Shown here: piece after piece, positions 1 to 5,282 of the stretch
Layout: each line of letters opens with the position of its first letter
Numbering within the stretch: position 1 is the first letter of the stretch
From: Planctomycetia bacterium
GTDB lineage: Bacteria; Planctomycetota; Planctomycetia; Pirellulales; UBA1268
DNA: 8,313 bases
Direction of reading: 5' to 3'
Assembly: GCA_009926295.1 (NCBI GenBank)
Contig: RFPF01000123.1
Coordinates: 1-8,313, forward strand
Position numbers and translations under genes: made by a program
Notes under the pieces: generated by a model
Told to the model about the DNA's origin: nothing
Seen by the model: only the letters and a program-made list of their open reading frames with translations
Databases searched by the model: none

Positions 1-753
1 GAGCGGCCCGAGCGGCATGCCGGGGTAGCCCGGCACCCTGGCCTGGTATTCGCGATACGGCTCACCGATGAAGAAGGCGAGCCGCCGATCCTTGAGCGTG
101 CTGCCGATGAAGATGTAGGCCGTCCAGATCATGATCAGCACGGCCCGATCGAGCGTCACGACCGGCGTGAACCAGACGAGGCCCAGGAAGCTCAGGTAGA
201 CCGGGTGCCTGAGGATTGAATATGCCCCACGCGGTCGGAACTCGCGCCGCTCCTGCGGCAGGCCGCGCACCCACCGCCACCAGGGAGTGAATCCCGTCTG
301 ATGGCCGAGGCCGGTGAGGTGGAGCGAATACAGGAGCAGGCCCCAGCAGCCTACGAAGGCGGCGGTGACCCACGGCCCGAGTGACGCGGGCCACGCCCAG
401 ACGATCACGTCGCTCGGCTGCCAGACGAAGATCGTCGTGAGCAGCGCGACGCACGTCACCACGCAGTAGAAGCAGCCGTAGAACGCTGGCGGCACGAGAT
501 GCTTCGTGAGCGAGCGCTGCACGGCCGGGAGGAGCAAAATGCTGTGCGGCATCGCAAACATGGTGGCGAGTACGGCGTCGATCGTGATCGCCCGGACCGT
601 CGTCGCGCCATCCGCGGGCGCCGTCCCGGCGCCGGGACCGTGCCCGGCGAGAAACCACACGAGATGCCAGACCGTGACGGCGAAGAGCGCGTGTGTGGCC
701 GCGCCGAAGGCGATCCCGCCGGAGCGGACGATGGTGTGCGTGAATCCCTGCAT
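1..753 (-). CDS. Membrane methyltransferase, MddA/NnrU/isoprenylcysteine methyltransferase superfamily (C-terminus cut by window edge)
   Basis: 251 codons are visible from an ATG at 753, and the frame is still open at base 1, so the C-terminus is missing. The protein is hydrophobic with about five or six membrane segments (roughly residues 14-37, 57-76, 93-112, 126-147, 185-201, 205-221). The conserved C-terminal core is present: an Arg-His-Pro-Val-Tyr motif at 182-186 and a Gly-Glu-Pro-Tyr-Arg-Glu-Tyr motif at 230-236. These form the SAM-binding region in isoprenylcysteine carboxyl methyltransferase (ICMT)-like enzymes. A Met-Pro-His-Ser stretch at 68-71 followed by Pro-Ala-Val-Gln-Arg recalls the helix of MddA (methanethiol S-methyltransferase) and NnrU. 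Such enzymes methylate small thiols or prenylated substrates at the membrane; the substrate here cannot be told from sequence. A GGAG lies about 10 bases before the start. It follows the methyltransferase at 788-1639 by about 34 bases and is probably its operon partner. Family call is firm; MddA itself is only a possibility. Confidence 0.82.
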   Translation of the reverse strand, partial: MQGFTHTIVRSGGIAFGAATHALFAVTVWHLVWFLAGHGPGAGTAPADGATTVRAITIDAVLATMFAMPHSILLLPAVQRSLTKHLVPPAFYGCFYCVVTCVALLTTIFVWQPSDVIVWAWPASLGPWVTAAFVGCWGLLLYSLHLTGLGHQTGFTPWWRWVRGLPQERREFRPRGAYSILRHPVYLSFLGLVWFTPVVTLDRAVLIMIWTAYIFIGSTLKDRRLAFFIGEPYREYQARVPGYPGMPLGPL

Positions 754-787
754 CCGTGCGGGGCTCCGTGAGGGGTGCGGAGGCGAA

Positions 788-1639
788 TCAGGCGGGCGGG
801 CGCTGGGCCACGAAGCATCCGTACTGCATGGCACCGGAGCGGTAGGCTCCGAGGAGCGTGGAAAAATGATCGACGAACAGCGCCTGGGCCGGGTCGATCC
901 ACGGCGCGAGCCTGTCGATGCCCCAGGAACGCACGCGGGATTCGCAGAGTTCCCAGGTGCGTGCCACGCGACTTGTCCAGTCACGTGTTTCATCCACGAC
1001 GAGACCAGCCTGTTCCATCCAGCTTGAATAGTCCGAAAAACTCCCGAGCGACGGGCAGAGGAACGCCTCGCAGACCCGCTCGACCTGCCGTCGCTTCGCC
1101 TCGGTCGCGGCCGCGTCTTCCGCCGCCAGCCACGCGCAGATCGCCACGCGGCCGCCGGGCCGGAGCCATGCCGCGGCACGCTCGAAGAACCGCCGCTTGT
1201 CGGCGAGGTGCTCGGTGCATTCGATGCTCCACACCACGTCGAACGATCCCGGCGCGAACACCTCCGTTTCGGCGTCGGCGCGGCGGAACTCCGTCGCCGC
1301 CGCCACGCCCTGCCACCATGCGGCCGTTCGTGCCCACCGGCGCTGGAGGCCGCTGAGCGTGATTCCGGTCACGCGGCAGCCGCGGGCCTTGGCGAGGAGG
1401 ATCGCCGAGCCCCCCATTCCGCAGCCCACGTCGAGCACGCGGTCGCCGGCGCGGAGGCGGCCCAGATCGGCGAGCGTCTCGGTGAGCCGCAACTGGGCGT
1501 CGTGCGGCGCGAGCGTGGAGGCGGCATCGTCCCACAGGCCGTGGTGGATGTGCGGACCCCACAGGAGGCGGTAGAAGGGGGTCGCCACGTCGTAGTGGCT
1601 CTGGATCGCCCGTTTCGTGATTCCCGCGGCGGAGATCAT
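788..1639 (-). CDS. Class I SAM-dependent methyltransferase, tocopherol/sterol C-methyltransferase-like
   Basis: 283 residues from the ATG at 1639. An in-frame GTG at 1648 would add three residues and overlap the upstream stop codon (GTGA). An ATG at 1684 is less likely because it lies well inside the YceI gene. The Rossmann fold is clear: motif I Val-Leu-Asp-Val-Gly-Cys-Gly-Met-Gly-Gly at 68-77, Val-Thr-Gly-Ile-Thr-Leu-Ser at 90-96, an acidic Ala-Asp-Ala at 121-123, Phe-Asp-Val-Val-Trp-Ser at 133-138 with Glu-His at 143-144, and Leu-Arg-Pro-Gly-Gly at 159-163. The N-terminal Ser-His-Tyr-Asp (14-17) and His-His-Gly-Leu-Trp (32-36), together with the C-terminal Tyr-Arg-Ser-Gly-Ala-Met-Gln-Tyr-Gly stretch, match gamma-tocopherol and sterol C-methyltransferase-type enzymes. 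These methylate prenyl-quinols, sterols or small amines. The substrate is not determinable; a lipid-soluble acceptor would suit the neighbours, a YceI-like protein and a membrane methyltransferase. Confidence 0.9.
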   Translation of the reverse strand: MISAAGITKRAIQSHYDVATPFYRLLWGPHIHHGLWDDAASTLAPHDAQLRLTETLADLGRLRAGDRVLDVGCGMGGSAILLAKARGCRVTGITLSGLQRRWARTAAWWQGVAAATEFRRADAETEVFAPGSFDVVWSIECTEHLADKRRFFERAAAWLRPGGRVAICAWLAAEDAAATEAKRRQVERVCEAFLCPSLGSFSDYSSWMEQAGLVVDETRDWTSRVARTWELCESRVRSWGIDRLAPWIDPAQALFVDHFSTLLGAYRSGAMQYGCFVAQRPPA

Positions 1640-1644
1640 GGCTG

Positions 1645-2331
1645 TCACGGAGCCCCGACGGCCGGCAGGACGATGTCGCCCCAAATCTTGAGCTCGTCTG
1701 CGACGCCCACCATGCCGCCGAACTTCGCGTACGGCTTCATGCCGAAGTCGGTCTGGCGGATCGAGAATCCGCCGCGAAGCCGTATTGCGGTCCCGCCCTC
1801 TTCGGCGGTGGCGATGAGCGCGAGCGGACGGGTCGTGTCATGCAGCTTGAACGTGCCGACAAGTTCATAGGTCGGGGGCTTGGCGGGCTGCTGCTGGGCC
1901 GCGGGCAGGGCGGAGCGGATGTCGAACCGGGCGGTCGGATGGCGGGCCACGTCGAGCACCTCGGGGCCGAGCATGTTGGCGTTGGTCTGCTGCTGCGTGC
2001 CGGCATCGACATCGCCCTCCACGCCGAGCGTCCTCCGGGCTGCCGGAGTGTCGGCGAGGAACGACCGCATGTCGAACACGAGCGTTCCGGCCTGCTCTCG
2101 GGCGCCGAGCATCACCTGCCCGGCAGCGAGCCGGCCCTCGACCGCGTGCACGTGGCCGACGAGCCCACTCTTGCCGACCAGCACGTAGACGCGGCTGGCG
2201 GCGAGATCGATGGCCCGTGGTGCCGCCGCGGGGGGCTGGGCGGCCGCCTCCAGCCCGGTGGCGGCCGCGACGACGGCCAGCAGCCATCCCGAACTCTGCC
2301 CACCGCGTCGCCTTGCGAATCCGCCGACCAT
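1645..2331 (-). CDS. Secreted YceI-like (polyisoprenoid-binding fold) protein
   Basis: 228 residues from the ATG at 2331. The frame stays open upstream to 2880, but that part is antisense to pgk and unlike any YceI N-terminus. From 2331 the protein begins with a signal peptide: Arg-Arg-Arg at 7-9, a hydrophobic core at about 15-27, and an Ala-rich cleavage region near 30-38. The YceI lipocalin-like barrel follows: an Ile-Asp-x-x-x-Ser-Arg-Val opening at 41-48, Leu-Asp-Val-Ala-Arg-His-Pro-Thr-Ala-Arg-Phe at 126-136, Gly-Thr-Phe-Lys-Leu-His-Asp-Thr-Thr-Arg-Pro at 159-169, and the Phe-Ser-Ile-Arg-Gln-Thr-Asp-Phe-Gly-Met signature at 189-198. Characterised YceI proteins are periplasmic and bind polyisoprenoids or similar amphiphiles; no enzymatic activity is implied. 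No clear Shine-Dalgarno is seen. Its stop codon overlaps or nearly abuts the next methyltransferase, indicating translational coupling, and it is the first gene of the minus-strand run. Confidence 0.88.
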   Translation of the reverse strand: MVGGFARRRGGQSSGWLLAVVAAATGLEAAAQPPAAAPRAIDLAASRVYVLVGKSGLVGHVHAVEGRLAAGQVMLGAREQAGTLVFDMRSFLADTPAARRTLGVEGDVDAGTQQQTNANMLGPEVLDVARHPTARFDIRSALPAAQQQPAKPPTYELVGTFKLHDTTRPLALIATAEEGGTAIRLRGGFSIRQTDFGMKPYAKFGGMVGVADELKIWGDIVLPAVGAP

Positions 2332-2441
2332 GAGAGACAGGCTATCTGCCCGCGGCGGTTTCCCGAAGGTCAGATCGGTGCCGGGTGCCCCGGCCGCCTG
2401 TCGAAATCGTGATGCCGCGCAAGGGCCCGCCCGCGTTCCCC

Positions 2442-2469
2442 TTGCCGTCGCACCACGAAGGCGTAGATT
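2442..2469 (+). promoter_or_regulatory. Candidate sigma-70 promoter for pgk
   Basis: TTGCCG at 2442-2447 and TAGATT at 2464-2469 are separated by 16 bases. The -10 box lies about 43 bases before the pgk start codon, giving a short leader. Both boxes deviate from consensus and the region is GC-rich, so this is a by-eye candidate only. Confidence 0.35.
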
Positions 2470-2500
2470 CGCGGCGGATCCTCCCGCCTGCGCCCAATAA

Positions 2501-2506
2501 AGGAAG
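2501..2506 (+). promoter_or_regulatory. Ribosome-binding site of pgk
   Basis: AGGAAG lies six bases before the ATG at 2513, within an A-rich patch (AATAAAGGAAG) that stands out from the GC-rich surroundings. It supports this ATG as the pgk start. Confidence 0.7.
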
Positions 2507-2512
2507 TTTCCC

Positions 2513-3718
2513 ATGCCAAAAAAATCCGTTGCCGATCTCGACCCGCGTGGCAAGGCCGTGCTCGTCCGCGTCGATTTCAATGTGCCGCAGGACGACTCCG
2601 GCGCGATCACCGACGATCGCCGGATCAGGATGGCCCTGCCCACGATTCGCTCGATCCTCGATCGTGGCGGCAAGGCGATCCTCATGTCGCACCTCGGCCG
2701 GCCCGCCGGGAAGGGGCCCGAGGCGGCGTTCTCGCTCGCGCCGGTCGCGAAGCGGCTGGGTGAACTCCTCGGCACGCCCGTGGTGCTCGCAGCCGACACC
2801 GGCGGCGCCGATTCGCAGGCCAAGGCCAGGGCCCTCCCGGCCGGCGGCGTGCTCGTGCTGGAAAACGTGCGGTTCAACAAGGGGGAGAAGAAGGGCGACG
2901 ACAGAGCCTATGTCGACGGCCTCGCGGCCCTCGCCGACGCCTACGTGAACGACGCCTTCGGCACCTGCCATCGCACCGAGGCGAGCATGCACGCGGTGCC
3001 CGCGGCGATGAAGGCCGCCGGCAAGCCGGCCGTGTCGGGCTTTCTCGTGGAGAAGGAGATCCAGTATCTCGCCGAAGCGATCGCCCGGCCGAAGCGGCCG
3101 TTCGTCGCGATCCTCGGCGGCAAGAAGGTGAGCGACAAGATCGCCGTGATCACGAACCTGCTCTCGATCTGCGACCATGTCCTGATCGGTGGTGCGATGG
3201 CCTACACGTTCTCGCTCGCCCAGGGCGGCACGACCGGGAAGTCGCTCGTCGAGCCCGACAAGCTCGACCTCGCCAAGCAACTGCTCGCCGCCGGCAGAGG
3301 AAAACTCGTGCTCCCGGTCGACACCCACTGCGCCGATGATTTTTCAGCGAATGCGAACAGGAAAATCGTGAAGGCGGGCGAGATCCCCGACGGCTTCGAG
3401 GGGCTCGACATCGGGCCGGAGACGGCCAGGCATTACGCCGAGATCATCCGCACCGCCGGCACGGTCGTGTGGAACGGGCCGATGGGCGTGTTCGAGATGC
3501 CTCCCTTCGACGCCGGCACGAAGGCCGTCGCCGACGCGGTGGCCGACGCCACGGCGCAGGGCGCGATCACGATCATCGGCGGCGGCGATTCCGCGGCAGC
3601 CGTCGAGCAGCTCGGCTATGCCGACCGCGTGAGCCATGTCTCGACCGGCGGCGGCGCGTCGCTCGAGATGCTCGAGGGCAGGGCCTTCGAGACGGTCGCT
3701 GTCCTCGATGAAAAGTGA
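2513..3718 (+). CDS. pgk: Phosphoglycerate kinase
   Basis: 401 residues, the normal length for a bacterial enzyme. It transfers phosphate from 1,3-bisphosphoglycerate to ADP in glycolysis, and runs in reverse in gluconeogenesis, in the cytoplasm. All family signatures are present. Substrate-binding residues sit in Arg-Val-Asp-Phe-Asn-Val-Pro (19-25), Ser-His-Leu-Gly-Arg-Pro (59-64), Glu-Asn-Val-Arg-Phe (117-121) and Gly-Thr-Cys-His-Arg (150-154). The nucleotide-binding side has Gly-Gly-Lys-Lys-Val-Ser-Asp-Lys (201-208), Trp-Asn-Gly-Pro-Met-Gly-Val-Phe-Glu (320-328), Gly-Gly-Gly-Asp (356-359) and Ser-Thr-Gly-Gly-Gly-Ala-Ser (377-383). No catalytic motif is missing. It stands alone rather than next to gap or tpi, is divergent from the YceI operon, and is convergent with the SHD1 gene. 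The stop codons of pgk and that gene are 6 bases apart, so the two transcripts probably overlap at their 3' ends. Confidence 0.98.
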   Translation: MPKKSVADLDPRGKAVLVRVDFNVPQDDSGAITDDRRIRMALPTIRSILDRGGKAILMSHLGRPAGKGPEAAFSLAPVAKRLGELLGTPVVLAADTGGADSQAKARALPAGGVLVLENVRFNKGEKKGDDRAYVDGLAALADAYVNDAFGTCHRTEASMHAVPAAMKAAGKPAVSGFLVEKEIQYLAEAIARPKRPFVAILGGKKVSDKIAVITNLLSICDHVLIGGAMAYTFSLAQGGTTGKSLVEPDKLDLAKQLLAAGRGKLVLPVDTHCADDFSANANRKIVKAGEIPDGFEGLDIGPETARHYAEIIRTAGTVVWNGPMGVFEMPPFDAGTKAVADAVADATAQGAITIIGGGDSAAAVEQLGYADRVSHVSTGGGASLEMLEGRAFETVAVLDEK

Positions 3719-3724
3719 TCGGCG

Positions 3725-4843
3725 CTACCGCCGGGCCGTGTCGGTGACGGCGGGCGCCGCGGCCTTCTGGGCCGCGAGCCGCTCTCCGGTCGTCCTCACA
3801 TAGTTCAGGTCGTGCCGGCTGAGCCGCCCGAGCGGCACGGTCGTGTGGCGGCCGTTACCCTTGAGAATCCTCACACTGTCGGCGCGGATTTCGACGAGCC
3901 GGCCGACCGTCTCGTGGCGGCCAGTGTCGTCGATCCATCGCCGCACCGGCTCGGCCGGCGGTTCGACGATGCCTGCGAATGGGTTGTCCTCGGTCGCGGC
4001 CGGCTCCTCGGCAGGAGCCTTCGGGGGCGGAGCGTCGGGCTCGTCGAACAGGTTGTCGGGGGCGTCGTCCGCCGGTCCCCGCTTCTTTGGCGGCTGTCGG
4101 CGGCTGCGATCGCGATCCTCGCCTCCCGGCGGGGCGGCGTCCTCGTCGAAGAGGTTGTCTTCCGGCTTCTTGCCGGCCGGCTTGCTCGGCGCAGGCACCG
4201 TGGACTCCTCCGGCTTGGCTGGCTCGGCCGGCTCCTCCGGCCGATCTTGTCCCTTCGCCATCGGCTTCTCGGTCGCAGGCTCCGGGGTGTCGGCCAACGG
4301 ACTGTCGGCCGGCTTCTCCGCCGCCTCCTTCTCCGCCGCCTCGGCGAGGATCTCGGCGGCAGTCTTGAATTGCGGCGCGGGCATGGGCGGGGACACCCTG
4401 GCGGCCTCCTGCTCCCTCCGATTCTTTTCCTCCGACTCGGCCAGGATCTCCGCCGCGGTCTTGAACTGTGGTGCGGGCAGCGGATTTTCCGCCGAAGCCG
4501 GCATAACGGGCTCGGTGGAGGGCACCTGAGAATCGATCCGTCTCGGCTCGGGCATGGCAGGAGTCGGCTGCTTCGCCACCGGTGCCGACTCGCCGGGCTC
4601 GGCCACGGCCTCCTGTTCGTCGATCACCGCGTGCGCCGAACCGTCGGCGGGCACGCAGCACTGAGAGGAGTTGCATGCGTCGATCACCGCGGACGGCCGG
4701 CACCCGGTCTCGACCATCCGGCAGGTCACCACGCGGCAACGTGGGCGGCACCTACGACGCACAAACCGGCATGCCGATGCCGAATCGATCGCCATCACGA
4801 CCGTGAGCGATCCCACCACCAGAATCCGCAGCCAGCGACGCAC
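3725..4843 (-). CDS. Secreted proline/glutamate-rich protein with C-terminal SHD1 domain
   Basis: 372 residues from a GTG at 4843, chosen because GGGAGG lies six bases upstream and the product then opens with a signal peptide (Arg-Arg, hydrophobic core 5-19, likely cleavage near Ala24-Cys25). The next segment has eight cysteines between 25 and 63 (25, 32, 36, 41, 48, 57, 62, 63), suggesting disulfides outside the cytoplasm. Residues 65-300 are low-complexity, rich in Pro, Ala and Glu and probably disordered. They carry two identical 14-residue repeats (123-136, 155-168) and Asn-x-Phe motifs at 230-232, 264-266 and 287-289. Residues about 301-350 form an SLA1 homology domain 1: Trp-Ile-Asp-Asp-x-Gly-Arg, then Val-Gly-Arg-Leu-Val-Glu and Val-Pro-Leu-Gly-Arg-Leu-Ser. 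SHD1-tailed secreted proteins are common in planctomycetes and their role is largely unknown. The gene has its own candidate promoter. The domain call is good; a function cannot be assigned. Confidence 0.88.
   Translation of the reverse strand: MRRWLRILVVGSLTVVMAIDSASACRFVRRRCRPRCRVVTCRMVETGCRPSAVIDACNSSQCCVPADGSAHAVIDEQEAVAEPGESAPVAKQPTPAMPEPRRIDSQVPSTEPVMPASAENPLPAPQFKTAAEILAESEEKNRREQEAARVSPPMPAPQFKTAAEILAEAAEKEAAEKPADSPLADTPEPATEKPMAKGQDRPEEPAEPAKPEESTVPAPSKPAGKKPEDNLFDEDAAPPGGEDRDRSRRQPPKKRGPADDAPDNLFDEPDAPPPKAPAEEPAATEDNPFAGIVEPPAEPVRRWIDDTGRHETVGRLVEIRADSVRILKGNGRHTTVPLGRLSRHDLNYVRTTGERLAAQKAAAPAVTDTARR
4340..4477 (-). repeat. Two direct repeats (14 codons each, 96-base period) within the SHD1 gene
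   Basis: Units at 4436-4477 and 4340-4381 each encode Pro-Ala-Pro-Gln-Phe-Lys-Thr-Ala-Ala-Glu-Ile-Leu-Ala-Glu. The amino acids are identical in all 14 positions. At DNA level 7 of 42 bases differ, every difference falling at a third codon position. The 18-residue spacer after the first copy is charged (Glu, Lys, Arg) and is echoed after the second copy by Ala/Glu/Lys residues. Confidence 0.9.
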
Positions 4844-4849
4844 GACGCA

Positions 4850-4855
4850 CCTCCC
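4850..4855 (-). promoter_or_regulatory. Ribosome-binding site deciding the GTG start of the SHD1 gene
   Basis: On the minus strand GGGAGG (4855-4850) is followed by six bases and then GTG at 4843-4841. The ATG that overlaps this site (4857) is out of frame, so the GTG is the best start. Confidence 0.7.
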
Positions 4856-4906
4856 ATGTGAACCAGATGCGCCTGCGAAAAGCCGCTGCGCCTTCCCGGA
4901 GGTCGT

Positions 4907-4935
4907 ATGCTAATTCCGCCGAGAACGGCGGGCAA
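4907..4935 (-). promoter_or_regulatory. Candidate sigma-70 promoter for the SHD1 gene
   Basis: On the minus strand TTGCCC (4935-4930) and TAGCAT (4912-4907) are separated by exactly 17 bases, about 64 bases before the GTG start. The spacer contains a small inverted repeat, CCGCCG-N4-CGGCGG at 4916-4931 on the plus strand, which might be an operator or just GC-rich chance. It lies downstream of the nrdJ terminator, as expected for an independent transcription unit. Confidence 0.5.
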
Positions 4936-4996
4936 ACCGCCTGCTCCTCGTCCGCCGGCCGTGCGTGCGGGGGTGTCGGGCCCGGGAACTGCCGGC

Positions 4997-5041
4997 AAAA
5001 AGCGTAGGGCCGTGGCAGTTTGGGTCTGCCACGGCCCTGCG
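4997..5041 (-). terminator. Intrinsic terminator for minus-strand transcription (nrdJ side)
   Basis: A perfect 13-base inverted repeat, AGGGCCGTGGCAG (5006-5018) and its complement (5026-5038), encloses a 7-base loop. After one mismatch, two more pairs (5003-5004 with 5040-5041) extend the stem. Read on the minus strand, a run of five T (5001-4997) follows directly. No T run exists on the plus-strand side, so it is unidirectional. It is placed to end transcripts from nrdJ, whose stop is at 5283, before the SHD1 promoter. Confidence 0.85.
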
Positions 5042-5282
5042 TGGATCGAGCCTGTCGTCCGCCTGCGAGCGGGGTAGAAAACTGCGAGACTGACGCGGAT
5101 CGGGCCGTGACGGGCACGAGCTTTTCAAAGGATCCGGATCAACGCGTTGGGGTTGGCACCTCCGACGGAATGCGGCGACAGGTCGAAGTTCGATGCACTG
5201 AGCATCGACCCGGCCCCTGTTTCGGCTCCACGCCGTCGGCCCCCCCGACGCACATTCGTCACAACCGGCCCAACGCCACCGC
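5042..5282 (-). other. Non-coding stretch between the nrdJ stop and its terminator
   Basis: About 240 bases that would form a long 3' untranslated region of the nrdJ transcript. Short open frames cross it on both strands, but none has a ribosome site or protein-like composition. A small hairpin is present at 5190-5208 (seven-base arms TCGATGC and GCATCGA, five-base loop). The flanks GGTCGA (5181-5186) and TCGACC (5205-5210) could pair as an alternative fold. I recognise no known RNA family here. Confidence 0.5.

Larger units (their letters stand above)
2332..2512. other. Divergent intergenic region between the YceI operon and pgk
   Basis: These 181 bases must hold the promoters of both the leftward YceI operon and rightward pgk. 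For pgk a plausible -35/-10 pair and a Shine-Dalgarno can be pointed out (separate entries). For the YceI side I see no convincing sigma-70 pair. No ORF with protein-like character lies here; the open frames that cross it are extensions or antisense shadows of the flanking genes. Confidence 0.6.

Noticed and set aside
62..658. Minus-strand open frame of 198 codons at the left end
   Set aside because: It is frame-shifted relative to the membrane methyltransferase, which is intact in the frame starting at 753 and has the conserved Arg-His-Pro and Glu-Pro-Tyr motifs.
2332..2880. 183-residue N-terminal extension of the YceI gene in the same open frame
   Set aside because: It is antisense to the N-terminal third of pgk and lacks family similarity, and the ATG at 2331 gives a proper signal peptide. 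High GC content keeps this frame open by chance.
2342..3328. Long minus-strand open frame of 328 codons opposite pgk
   Set aside because: Composition is Arg/Gly/His-rich with no recognisable domain; it mirrors a real, fully conserved pgk on the other strand.
3812..4861. Plus-strand open frame of 349 codons opposite the SHD1 gene
   Set aside because: Leu/Arg/Gly low-complexity mirror of a Pro/Ala/Glu-rich gene; the minus-strand frame has a signal peptide, ribosome site and a known domain.
4752..5117. Minus-strand open frame of 121 codons across the nrdJ/SHD1 gap
   Set aside because: It runs through the terminator hairpin and into the SHD1 gene out of frame, and has no recognisable domain.
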